Part shown: in pieces, positions 1 to 7,741 of the stretch
Position numbering within the stretch: the stretch's first letter is position 1
How the letters are laid out: the number at the start of each line of letters is the position of its first letter
From: Hyphomicrobiales bacterium
GTDB taxonomy: Bacteria > Pseudomonadota > Alphaproteobacteria > Rhizobiales > Rhizobiaceae
DNA length: 64,000 bases
Assembly: GCA_900473185.1 (NCBI GenBank)
Contig: UCKU01000008.1
Location: forward strand, 124,001-188,000
Direction of reading: 5' to 3'
Notes under the pieces: generated by a model
Told to the model about the DNA's origin: nothing
Database searches by the model: none
The model's input: only the letters and a program-made list of their open reading frames with translations
Position numbers and translations under genes: made by a program

Positions 1-220
1 CCCAGAACTGGTGCTGGATGACGATGGTCATCTGCTCGGGATATTTGGATTTCAGGTGCTGCGAGATGCGCACGCCGGGAGCGCCCGTGAGAAATGTGAT
101 GAAGAAGTGATGGTCGCCGGGCAGACGGCCCGTCGTTGCGACTTCGGTCAAGACCTTGCGGATGACACCGCGCAACGCGTCCTGTGCCAGAATGTCGTAG
201 CGGATATGATCCTGCCCCAT
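1..220 (-). CDS. sspB: SspB-family ClpXP adaptor, 5' part only
   Basis: The reading frame starts at ATG 218-220 on the minus strand and runs off the left edge, so only about 73 N-terminal residues are visible. They begin MGQDHIRYDILAQDALRGV and contain GDHHFFITF and PGVRIS, the pattern of alphaproteobacterial SspB-like proteins. SspB delivers ssrA-tagged and other substrates to the ClpXP protease in the cytoplasm. The call is supported by the neighbour: the tmRNA gene that produces those tagged substrates lies just upstream on the same strand. The C-terminal ClpX-binding tail is outside the window. Confidence 0.85.
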   Translation of the reverse strand, partial: MGQDHIRYDILAQDALRGVIRKVLTEVATTGRLPGDHHFFITFLTGAPGVRISQHLKSKYPEQMTIVIQHQFW

Positions 221-354
221 GCTTTTCCTGTCTTTCGTCGGTTTGGAAGTCTTTTCACGAACTTATATGGCACGTCCGGGCGCTTTGGGAAAGGCGCAAG
301 CCGATTCATGCGTTCATCAAGCATACATGATTTCATCGAAAAAGGGGAGAAGGT

Positions 355-380
355 GAAGGCTTCTGTTGCCAGGTGCCTTC
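355..380 (-). terminator. Hairpin after the tmRNA coding piece
   Basis: On the minus strand GAAGGC (375-380) and GCCTTC (355-360) form a stem around a 14-nt loop, followed within about 15 nt by a C/T-rich stretch ending in TTTTT. It sits at the expected 3' end of the ssrA transcript. Confidence 0.5.
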
Positions 381-692
381 GGACCCCGCCTTACGGGGCT
401 AACCGTAAGGACTTAGAGCGGAATTCCCGCACCGCCGTTAGGCAGCGAGAGCGTATTCCTTAGCGTTGTTGTCGTTTGCAACTACACTTGTGACCCGATA
501 ACGGCGGTATCATGCCGAGCGAAAAGTCGATCTTTACACCCTTGTCGATCCTATTTCGCCCCCATCAAAAGCAGGCCCTTCTCCAAAAGGAGAGCCGCCT
601 GCTTTTGGTGGAGGCGCCGGGTACCGCCCCCGGGTCCAATAGGTTTATTCCACCGCCCGTTTATCGCCATAGCCGGCCCGAAAGCCAGCATG
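356..692 (-). ncRNA. ssrA: Permuted two-piece tmRNA (alphaproteobacterial type)
   Basis: tmRNA rescues stalled ribosomes and appends a degradation tag. The tag frame is read on the minus strand at 479-441 with TAA at 440-438: GCA AAC GAC AAC AAC GCT AAG GAA TAC GCT CTC GCT GCC, giving ANDNNAKEYALAA. The gene is circularly permuted. The acceptor piece, ending in genome-encoded CCACCA (611-606), lies upstream of the coding piece, whose 5' end GGGGGCG is at 563-557. GGGGGCG pairs with CGCCTCC of the acceptor to rebuild the acceptor stem. The excised segment between them (605-564) is a strong hairpin with arms AAAAGCAGGC and GCCTGCTTTT. A TATATC -10-like box lies at 701-696. Outer ends are approximate (within about 10 nt). 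Confidence 0.93.
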
Positions 693-842
693 GGTGATAT
701 AGTGTTTTTGTGATCGCAAGGGAAGGGGATACGTCATAAAAGCGTCGTGCTCTCCAGGGATTTTGCTTGGATAATCAGCAGGGCGCATTGGTTTGCGGCC
801 GCTTTGCCCTTAAATTAGGTGCAAAAGGAATCGGTGGCGACC

Positions 843-1637
843 ATGAAGCAATATCTCGACCTCTTGAGCCATGTGATGGAAAAAGGCACCGACCGGGGCG
901 ACCGCACCGGCACCGGCACGCGTTCGGTCTTCGGCTATCAGATGCGCTTCGATCTCGATGCCGGCTTTCCGGTGCTGACGACGAAGAAGCTGCATCTGCG
1001 CTCGATCATCTATGAGCTGCTGTGGTTCCTCAAGGGCGAGACCAATATCCGCTACCTGCATGAAAACGGCGTCAGCATCTGGGACGAATGGGCCGACGAG
1101 AACGGCGATCTCGGCCCGGTCTATGGCGCGCAGTGGCGCTCCTGGCCGGCACCCGATGGCGGGCATATCGACCAGATCGACAATCTCGTAAAAGGCCTCG
1201 TCAAGAACCCGAATTCGCGCCGGCACATCGTTTCGGCCTGGAACCCGGCGGAAGTGGACGAGATGGCATTGCCGCCCTGCCACTGCCTTTTTCAGTTCTA
1301 TGTGGCTGACGGCAGGCTTTCCTGCCAGCTCTACCAGCGCTCGGCCGACATCTTCCTCGGCGTTCCCTTCAACATCGCTTCCTATGCGTTGCTGACGATG
1401 ATGGTGGCGCAGGTGACCGGGCTGAAATATGGCGAGTTCGTCCATACGCTCGGTGATACCCATCTCTACCACAACCATTTCGACCAGGCGAAGCTGCAGC
1501 TGGCACGCCAGCCGAAACCGCTGCCGCGTATGCTGATCAAGCGCGATGTGAAGGATATCTTCGGCTTCGTCTACGAGGATTTCGAACTCGTCGGCTACGA
1601 CGCCGATGCCAATATCAAGGCGCCGATTGCCGTCTGA
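843..1637 (+). CDS. thyA: Thymidylate synthase ThyA
   Basis: The 264-residue product converts dUMP to dTMP using methylenetetrahydrofolate and leaves dihydrofolate. It has the family's standard length and start (MKQYLDLL). The catalytic cysteine is Cys146 in [10 protein letters not shown], and [19 protein letters not shown] is the conserved dUMP/folate site. A longer frame opens at 819, but ATG 843 gives the canonical N-terminus. folA follows 113 nt downstream on the same strand and recycles the dihydrofolate produced; the gap is filled by a repeat element that begins within the thyA stop codon. Confidence 0.98.
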   Translation: MKQYLDLLSHVMEKGTDRGDRTGTGTRSVFGYQMRFDLDAGFPVLTTKKLHLRSIIYELLWFLKGETNIRYLHENGVSIWDEWADENGDLGPVYGAQWRSWPAPDGGHIDQIDNLVKGLVKNPNSRRHIVSAWNPAEVDEMALPPCHCLFQFYVADGRLSCQLYQRSADIFLGVPFNIASYALLTMMVAQVTGLKYGEFVHTLGDTHLYHNHFDQAKLQLARQPKPLPRMLIKRDVKDIFGFVYEDFELVGYDADANIKAPIAV

Positions 1638-1733
1638 AGCGTGTCGCGATCTTTCAGATCGCTTGCCACGCTTTAAGCTTTTGTTTCGCGTGTCGTTATC
1701 GCAAAACCGCTGCACATTTTTGCGCGACATGCT
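1637..1733 (+). repeat. Dispersed palindromic intergenic repeat, copy 1
   Basis: This 97-nt element begins inside the thyA stop codon and fills most of the thyA-folA gap. It has nested inverted arms: AAGCGTG with CACGCTT, TGTCG with CGACA, and GCAAAA with TTTTGC. A second copy in reverse orientation is at 48712-48810, and the GCAAAACCGCTGCACA core recurs at 54687-54730. The structure suggests a rhizobial miniature palindromic element that may form RNA hairpins between the two genes. Confidence 0.8.
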
Positions 1734-1750
1734 CCAAGCCGGGAAGGCCG

Positions 1751-2272
1751 ATGTCCGATATCCGCAAGACCATTTTCGTTGCCGTTGCGCGCAACGGCAT
1801 CATCGGCCGCGACGGCGACATGCCCTGGCGGCTTTCGACCGACCTCAAGCGCTTCAAGGCGATGACAACAGGCAAGCCCGTCGTCGTCGGCCGCAAGACC
1901 TTCGAGAGCTTCGGCGGCAAGCCGCTGCCGGGGCGCCAGCACGTGGTGATCTCGCGCGGTGCCGCTATCGATCTTCCCGACGTGCATATGGCCCGCTCGC
2001 TCGACGAGGCGATAGAGATGGCCGAGGAGCTCGCCCGCAAGCAGGGCGAAAACGAGATCTCCATCCTCGGCGGCGGGCAGATCTACGCGCAGGCGATGGC
2101 GTTCGTCGACCGCATGTGCGTGACGCATGTGGAAGCCGACGTGGATGGCGACACGTCCTTTCCCGAGATCGATCCCGCAATCTGGGTGGCGACCGAGTGC
2201 CTCGAAGTTCCCTCGGGAGAAAGGGACACCTATCCCACGCGTTTCGTCGTTTATGACCGGCGAGATGCCTGA
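1751..2272 (+). CDS. folA: Dihydrofolate reductase FolA
   Basis: The 173-residue protein reduces dihydrofolate to tetrahydrofolate with NADPH. VAVARNGIIGRDGDMPWRL at the N-terminus is the DHFR signature, with the catalytic acid at Asp31 (TDLKRFK). VVVGRKTFESFGG and ILGGGQIYAQA are the NADPH-binding segments. The length is slightly above E. coli FolA, usual for alphaproteobacteria. It follows thyA in the same orientation and is functionally coupled to it. Confidence 0.97.
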   Translation: MSDIRKTIFVAVARNGIIGRDGDMPWRLSTDLKRFKAMTTGKPVVVGRKTFESFGGKPLPGRQHVVISRGAAIDLPDVHMARSLDEAIEMAEELARKQGENEISILGGGQIYAQAMAFVDRMCVTHVEADVDGDTSFPEIDPAIWVATECLEVPSGERDTYPTRFVVYDRRDA

Positions 2273-2318
2273 AAAGGAACTATTTTCCAATTATATTGAC
2301 CAAGTTTCTGACGCCGCG

Positions 2319-2346
2319 TTGAAAGCAGATGCGGTGATACCTATAA
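2319..2346 (+). promoter_or_regulatory. Candidate hflKC promoter (heat-shock-like)
   Basis: TTGAAA (2319-2324), a 16-nt spacer and CTATAA (2341-2346) lie 73 nt before hflK. The C-TTGAAA type -35 with a C-rich -10 resembles alphaproteobacterial RpoH promoters, which suits a protease-regulator operon. A housekeeping sigma factor could also read it. Confidence 0.4.
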
Positions 2347-2418
2347 CGGTCGGATCGCATCCGCCGGCAGCCCCCACGGCGGTCGGATGTGTATGACGTA
2401 ACGAACAACGAGGTTTTG

Positions 2419-3519
2419 ATGCCCTGGAGCAATCAGAATGGCGGCGGCGGCCCTTGGGGCGGCGGCGGCGGTAATAATCAGGGACCATGGGGGCAGGGGC
2501 CGAACCGTCCACGCGGCGGTGGCGGCGGCAAGGGCGGTCCACCCGATCTGGAAGACATTATCCGGCGGGGGCAGGACCAGCTGCGCGGCTTCATTCCGGG
2601 TGGTTTCAACGGCGGTGTCGTTGCGATCATCGTGGCTATTGTCGCGATCTTTTGGCTTTTCCAATGCATTTATGTCGTCCAGCCGGACGAGCGCGGCGTT
2701 GAGCTGCGCTTCGGCGAGCCCAAGCAGGAGATTTCCATGCCGGGCCTGCATTTCCATTTCTGGCCGGTTGAAACCGTCGAGACGGTCAAGGTGACGGTGC
2801 AGCAGTTGAACATCGGTGCGACCACGGCGGGCTCTTCGAGCGGGCTGATGCTGTCGAGCGACAAGAGTGTCATCAACGTGCAGTTTGCCGTCTTCTATAC
2901 GATCAGCGATCCCAAGGCCTATCTTTTCGGTGTCGAAAATCCGGCTGAAACGCTGCAGCAGGTTTCCGACAGCGCCATGCGCGAAGTCGTCGGCCGGCGT
3001 CCGGCACTGGATGCTTTCCGCAGCAACCGCCAACCGATCGAGACGCAGGTCCTCAATATCGTTCAGGATACGATGAACCGCTATGGCGCGGGTGTTACCG
3101 TGACCGGCGTGACGATCCAGAACGTGGCGCCGCCGCGTGAAGTGGCCGACTCCTTCGAAGAAGTGCAGCGTGCCGGCCGCGACCGCGACAGTACGATCGA
3201 GGACGCCAACCGCTATACGAACCAGAAGCTCGGTCAGGCACGAGGCGATGCAGCCCGCATCCGCGAAGACGCAGCCGCCTACAAGGATCGCGTCGTCAAG
3301 GAAGCGGAAGGTGAAGCACAGCGCTTTACGGCCATCAATGACGAATATTCGAAGGCTCCCGATGTGACGCGCAAGCGCCTGTTCCTGGAAACGATGGAGC
3401 AGGTCTTGAAGAACTCCAAGAAGGTCGTGATCGACGAGAAGCAGGGCGTCGTACCCTACCTGCCGCTCAACGAGATCAACAGACCGGCGGCAGCAGCACC
3501 GGCACGGCAGGGAGGTTGA
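2419..3519 (+). CDS. hflK: HflK, FtsH protease modulator
   Basis: The 366-residue SPFH/band-7 protein forms the HflKC complex around the membrane protease FtsH. The N-terminus (about residues 1-50) is very rich in Gly and Asn, then one membrane segment follows at roughly 63-82 (GVVAIIVAIVAIFWLFQCIY), then the SPFH domain from about 85, with QPDERGVELRFG at its start, and a coiled-coil, Glu/Ala-rich tail. ATG 2419 (MPWSNQN) is preceded by an ACGAGG ribosome site and is preferred to the upstream start at 2389. hflC begins 3 nt after the stop. Confidence 0.96.
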   Translation: MPWSNQNGGGGPWGGGGGNNQGPWGQGPNRPRGGGGGKGGPPDLEDIIRRGQDQLRGFIPGGFNGGVVAIIVAIVAIFWLFQCIYVVQPDERGVELRFGEPKQEISMPGLHFHFWPVETVETVKVTVQQLNIGATTAGSSSGLMLSSDKSVINVQFAVFYTISDPKAYLFGVENPAETLQQVSDSAMREVVGRRPALDAFRSNRQPIETQVLNIVQDTMNRYGAGVTVTGVTIQNVAPPREVADSFEEVQRAGRDRDSTIEDANRYTNQKLGQARGDAARIREDAAAYKDRVVKEAEGEAQRFTAINDEYSKAPDVTRKRLFLETMEQVLKNSKKVVIDEKQGVVPYLPLNEINRPAAAAPARQGG

Positions 3520-3522
3520 ACC

Positions 3523-4488
3523 ATGGTATCGAACAGACTTCCCGTAATCCTCATCGCGCTCGCGATCCTTCTCGCCATTCTTTATTCCTCGATCTTCGTC
3601 GTGAATGCGCGTGAGCAGGCCATCGTCGTGCGCTTCGGTCAGATCCAGTCGGTGAAGAGCGAACCCGGCCTCTACTTCAAGCTGCCGTTCGGCTTCATGG
3701 ATGCCGACCGCGTGCAGTTCGTGGAAAAGCGTGCGCTCAGGCTCGACCTCGACAATATCCGCGTTCAGGTTCAGGACGGCCAGACCTTCGATGTCGACGC
3801 CTTCGTGATCTACAACATCTCGGATGTGCGCCGTTTCCGCGAAACGGTGTCGGGCGACCGCGACGCTGCCGAGGCACGGCTGCGTGCGCAGCTCGATTCC
3901 TCGCTTCGCCGCGTCTACGGTCTGCGTGACTACAATGCCGCGCTTTCGGAAGAGCGCGTGGCGATGATGCTCGAAATCCGCGACGATCTGCGCACCGATG
4001 CCGAAAATCTCGGCCTGCATATCGATGACGTCCGCATCCGCCGGACGGATCTTTCGCCGGAAGTGGCTCCGAACACCTACAACGCCATGCGCTCCGAGCG
4101 TCTGGCTGAAGCCGAGCGCATCCGCGCCGAGGGTAATGAAGAGGGCCAGCGTCGCCGGGCTGTTGCCGACCGCCAGGTCGTCGAGATCACTGCCGATGCA
4201 CAGCGCGATTCGGAAATCCTGCGCGGTCAGGGTGATGCGGAGCGCAACCGTATCTTCGCCGATTCCTTCGGGAAGGATCCAGCCTTCTTCGAGTTCTACC
4301 GCTCGATGGCCGCCTATTCCGCGGCACTTTCCTCGCAGGATACAACGCTAGTGCTTTCGCCGACCTCGCAGTTCTTCCGTTACTTCGAGAATGCGGACGG
4401 CAACCAGCCTGCTGCACCGGGCCAGACCGGTGGCCTCGTGCCGCCTGCGGCCGCACAGCCGGCCGCTCCGGCACAGCCGGCGAACTGA
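3523..4488 (+). CDS. hflC: HflC, FtsH protease modulator
   Basis: This 321-residue SPFH protein is the partner of HflK. A single N-terminal membrane segment (about 7-26) is followed by NAREQAIVVRFGQ and the SPFH domain, with an Ala/Glu/Arg-rich helix (about 185-240) that packs against HflK. The C-terminus is an Ala/Pro-rich tail (PPAAAQPAAPAQPAN). A GGGAGG ribosome site overlaps the end of hflK, and the 3-nt gap indicates co-translation. Confidence 0.96.
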   Translation: MVSNRLPVILIALAILLAILYSSIFVVNAREQAIVVRFGQIQSVKSEPGLYFKLPFGFMDADRVQFVEKRALRLDLDNIRVQVQDGQTFDVDAFVIYNISDVRRFRETVSGDRDAAEARLRAQLDSSLRRVYGLRDYNAALSEERVAMMLEIRDDLRTDAENLGLHIDDVRIRRTDLSPEVAPNTYNAMRSERLAEAERIRAEGNEEGQRRRAVADRQVVEITADAQRDSEILRGQGDAERNRIFADSFGKDPAFFEFYRSMAAYSAALSSQDTTLVLSPTSQFFRYFENADGNQPAAPGQTGGLVPPAAAQPAAPAQPAN

Positions 4489-4499
4489 CGACAGACTGA

Positions 4500-4685
4500 A
4501 TGCAGGACCTCCTCACCGGACTTGCATTCTTCCTTATCATCGAGGGGCTGGTCTACGCACTGGCCCCTCGTTTTCTTATCGAGATGGCGAAGCTTCTCCC
4601 TACCGTTCCGGAGCGGCAACTCAGGGTCTTCGGGCTTGCAGCGATAGCGCTCGGCGTCGGCTGTGTCTGGCTTTTGCGAGGTTAG
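4500..4685 (+). CDS. DUF2065 small membrane protein
   Basis: The 61-residue protein has two hydrophobic helices (about residues 4-24 and 41-60) separated by an MAKLLPTVPERQLR loop, the DUF2065 pattern. It starts 11 nt after hflC. Genes of this family commonly follow hflC in proteobacteria, so a role in the HflKC/FtsH membrane complex is plausible but unproven. Confidence 0.88.
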   Translation: MQDLLTGLAFFLIIEGLVYALAPRFLIEMAKLLPTVPERQLRVFGLAAIALGVGCVWLLRG

Positions 4686-4788
4686 ATCACATTCGCACGG
4701 GGATTTCGCGAAAAGGTGATTTCGTCCTCCATCATTCCGCCTTATGCTGGTGCTGTATGTGCGCCTTTACCCCAGACGAGGAAGCTTG

Positions 4789-6528
4789 ATGGCCCCCACG
4801 ACTCGCTCGCCCTTCAGACGAACGCTCGCGCTGCTGGCCGGCACCGCCCTTCTGGCAAATGTCGGCGCAAGCGGTGTTGCGCATGCGCAAACCGCTCCCG
4901 CACCAGCGACAACTGAACAGGCAGCACCGGCCCCGGCGGCCCCTCAACCGGCGCCGGTTTCCCCGGCTGCGGTGGCGCCCGCCGCTCCGCCCATGCAGAT
5001 GACGGCTCCGGGTAATGGACCGGCTTCGGTCGCCGATCTCGCCGAGGGACTGCTGGATGCCGTGGTCAATATTTCGACCTCGCAGAATGTGAAGGATGAC
5101 GAGGGCGCAGGCCCGGCGCCGCGCGCGCCCGACGGCTCGCCCTTCCAGGAATTCTTCAACGATTTCTTCAACAAGCAGCAGGGCAATCGCGGGCCCAATC
5201 ACAATGTCAGCTCGCTCGGCTCCGGCTTTGTTATCGATCCCAGTGGCTATATCGTCACCAACAACCACGTGATCGAGGGCGCTGACGATATCGAGATCAA
5301 TTTCGCCAATGGCTCCAAGCTGAAGGCCAAGCTGATTGGTACGGACACCAAGACCGATCTTTCGGTGTTGAAGGTCGAGCCGAAACAGCCGCTGAAATCC
5401 GTCAAGTTCGGCGATTCCAGCGTCATGCGCATCGGCGACTGGGTGATGGCAATCGGCAACCCGTTCGGCTTCGGCGGATCGGTGACGGTCGGCATCATTT
5501 CGGGCCGCGGCCGCAACATCAATGCCGGCCCCTATGACAATTTCATCCAGACGGATGCGGCCATCAACAAGGGTAATTCGGGCGGTCCGCTCTTCAACAT
5601 GAAGGGCGAAGTGATCGGCATCAATACGGCGATCATTTCTCCGTCGGGCGGCTCGATCGGCATCGGTTTCTCGGTACCGTCGGAGCTTGCTTCCGGCGTG
5701 GTGGACCAGCTTCGTGAATATGGCGAGACGCGGCGCGGCTGGCTCGGCGTGCGCATCCAGCCCGTCACCGACGAAGTGGCCGACAGCCTCGGCCTCGACA
5801 CCGCCAAGGGTGCGCTGGTCGCTGGCGTCATCAAGGGCGGGCCGGTCGATGACGGCTCGATCAAGGCCGGCGACGTCATCCTGAAATTCGACGGCAAGGT
5901 CGTCAGCGAGATGCGTGATCTGCCGCGTGTGGTGGCCGAAAGCCCAGTCGGCAAAGAGGTCGATGTGGTGGTGTTGCGTGACGGCAAGGAGCAGACCGTC
6001 AAGGTAACGCTCGGTCGTCTCGAGGATAGCGACCAGGCCGCCGCCAACGACAATTCGACGGATGACGGTGTCATCAATCCCGATCCCGGCGAAAACAACG
6101 ATATGGACGAACCGGATCAGGGCGGCGATCAGGGGCAAGCCGCACCTGACGGCCAGGATCCGCAGCAACAGGGGCAGGGACAAGGGCAAAGCCAGAGCCA
6201 GGATCAGGCAACGCCCGGTCAGGCTGCTCCGAAGCACGTGCTCGGTCTTTCGCTCTCGCTGCTCAGCCCCGAGACCCGCAAGGCCTTCGGCATTGCCGAA
6301 AGCGTCGATGGTGTCGTCGTGACCGAGGTTGCGCCGGGTTCGGCCGCTGCCGAAAAGGGGCTAAAGCCCGGCGACGTGATCGTCGAAGTGGCGCAGGAAT
6401 TCATGAAGTCGCCGGATGCGGTTGCCACCAAGGTGCAGACGCTGAAGCAGGAAGGCCGGCGCAACGCGCAGATGATGGTCGCTGCAGCGAATGGCGACCT
6501 GCGGTTTGTCGCCGTGCCGATGGAGTGA
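4789..6528 (+). CDS. degP: Do-like periplasmic serine protease (DegP/MucD type)
   Basis: The 579-residue envelope protease/chaperone has a signal peptide ending near VAHAQ (residue 34), then a Pro/Ala-rich linker (35-75). The trypsin-like domain carries the triad His160 (NNHVIEG), Asp190 (TDLSVLK) and Ser264 (GNSGGPL). PDZ1 starts near RRGWLGVRI. A long Asp/Gln/Gly-rich linker follows (about 420-480, including QQQGQGQGQSQSQDQ), then PDZ2. ATG 4789 is chosen over 4744 because it begins the signal peptide and has an upstream GAGGAAGC. The Gln-rich inter-PDZ linker is longer than in E. coli DegP. It continues the hflKC quality-control cluster. Confidence 0.96.
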   Translation: MAPTTRSPFRRTLALLAGTALLANVGASGVAHAQTAPAPATTEQAAPAPAAPQPAPVSPAAVAPAAPPMQMTAPGNGPASVADLAEGLLDAVVNISTSQNVKDDEGAGPAPRAPDGSPFQEFFNDFFNKQQGNRGPNHNVSSLGSGFVIDPSGYIVTNNHVIEGADDIEINFANGSKLKAKLIGTDTKTDLSVLKVEPKQPLKSVKFGDSSVMRIGDWVMAIGNPFGFGGSVTVGIISGRGRNINAGPYDNFIQTDAAINKGNSGGPLFNMKGEVIGINTAIISPSGGSIGIGFSVPSELASGVVDQLREYGETRRGWLGVRIQPVTDEVADSLGLDTAKGALVAGVIKGGPVDDGSIKAGDVILKFDGKVVSEMRDLPRVVAESPVGKEVDVVVLRDGKEQTVKVTLGRLEDSDQAAANDNSTDDGVINPDPGENNDMDEPDQGGDQGQAAPDGQDPQQQGQGQGQSQSQDQATPGQAAPKHVLGLSLSLLSPETRKAFGIAESVDGVVVTEVAPGSAAAEKGLKPGDVIVEVAQEFMKSPDAVATKVQTLKQEGRRNAQMMVAAANGDLRFVAVPME

Positions 6529-6589
6529 GGGCTGTCGGCTGGTGGAGGATGCCGTGACTATTGATTAGTCGCGGCGACCACCCAGTTCT

Positions 6590-6766
6590 CCCTCATCCCG
6601 GTGCCCTCGTGCAAGCACAAGGGATGTCACAGCGATCCAGAAGGCCCAAGTCCTTGGGCCTGAAAGACTTTTCCCTTTACGAAGAATACGAGTCATTCAC
6701 CGCGCGGACGCTCGGTGGCTGGATTCCTGTGACATCCCTCGTGCCAGCACGAGGAGGGAATGAGGG
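6590..6766. repeat. Inverted-repeat (MITE-like) intergenic element
   Basis: A left arm at 6590-6632 (starting CCCTCATCCC, ending GGGATGTCACAG) and a right arm at 6727-6766 (CTGTGACATCCCTCGTG through GGAATGAGGG) are imperfect inverted repeats of about 40 nt enclosing about 94 nt. A smaller perfect stem (GGCCCAAG and CTTGGGCC) lies inside. There is no coding capacity. It occupies most of the 294-nt gap between the convergent degP and serB genes. It looks like a rhizobial mosaic or non-autonomous element and could also act as a bidirectional transcript end. Confidence 0.75.
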
Positions 6767-6822
6767 TGGGGAGGGGCGCTTGCCGCCCCAAGACACGAAA
6801 GGAGCGGTTATGACGCTCCTTT

Positions 6823-7740
6823 TCAGTTTTCAGCCACGCCTCGTGCGGTCCAAGCAGTCACAAAATCCGTCTTCCGGTAGCCCTGAATATAAAGCAGCGC
6901 CGTCAGGTCGCCGTGGTTGATCTGCATGTCGGCTTCAGCGGCGACAGCCGGTTTGGCGTGGAGGGCGACACCGGAGCCGGCCAGATGCAGCATGCCGAGA
7001 TCGTTGGCGCCGTCGCCGACGGCGATGGCGTCTTCGGGGGAAATGCCGAGGCGGGTGGCGATGTCGTTGAGGGCATCGACCTTGGCCTGCTTGCCGAGAA
7101 TGGGTTCCGCGACGTGGCCGGAGAGGAGGCCGCCTTCCTCAAGCAGGAGATTGGCCCGGTTTTCGTCGAAGCCGAGGGTGGCGGCGATGCGGCTGGTGAA
7201 GACTGTGAAGCCGCCGGAGACGAGGGCGGTATAATAGCCTTTCGACTTCATGGTGGCGATCAGTTCGGGGCCGCCCGGGGTGAGCGTAATGCGCTTGGCG
7301 ATCACTTCGTCGACGACGGAGATCGGCAGGCCCTTCAGGAGGCCGACGCGTTCGCGCAACGCCGGCTCGAAGGCGATCTCGCCGTTCATGGCGCGGGCGG
7401 TGATGGCGGCGACCTTTTCCTTGAGGCCGACTTCGGCAGCGAGTTCGTCAATGCATTCCTGGCCGATCATGGTCGAATCCATGTCGGCGATCAGCATCTT
7501 CTTGCGGCGGGTTTCCTGTTCCTGGATAACGAGATCGATCGGGCTGCTGGCTATGACGGCGAGCAGATTGGCCTCGGCCGCTTGGCCGTCGGAGCCGTCT
7601 GCGAGCACGATATCGCAGGCAATGCCATCCGCCAGCCAGTAGAGCCCGGATGCCTTGACGGCGCCGGCGGCGCGCTCGGCGATCTCAGGCGAAAGAACGG
7701 GGTTTGACGGATTGGCAACAAGCGTGGCAACGAGGGCCAT
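6823..7740 (-). CDS. serB: Phosphoserine phosphatase SerB
   Basis: The 305-residue HAD-family enzyme performs the last step of serine synthesis. An N-terminal ACT-like region (1-75) precedes the HAD core with DMDST (nucleophile Asp86, acid Asp88), ALVSGGFTVFT as motif II, and GDGANDLGML as motif IV. The start MALVATLVAN (ATG 7740-7738) matches the family; a longer frame to 7854 exists. Its start codon overlaps that of the divergent miaA by 2 nt, so each promoter must lie within the other gene. Confidence 0.96.
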   Translation of the reverse strand: MALVATLVANPSNPVLSPEIAERAAGAVKASGLYWLADGIACDIVLADGSDGQAAEANLLAVIASSPIDLVIQEQETRRKKMLIADMDSTMIGQECIDELAAEVGLKEKVAAITARAMNGEIAFEPALRERVGLLKGLPISVVDEVIAKRITLTPGGPELIATMKSKGYYTALVSGGFTVFTSRIAATLGFDENRANLLLEEGGLLSGHVAEPILGKQAKVDALNDIATRLGISPEDAIAVGDGANDLGMLHLAGSGVALHAKPAVAAEADMQINHGDLTALLYIQGYRKTDFVTAWTARGVAEN

Positions 7741-7741
7741 G

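Noticed and set aside
4732..6237. A 501-codon minus-strand frame antisense to degP
   Set aside because: It overlaps a confidently identified protease over its whole length, has no recognised domain, and reads as His/Asp/Arg-rich shadow translation.
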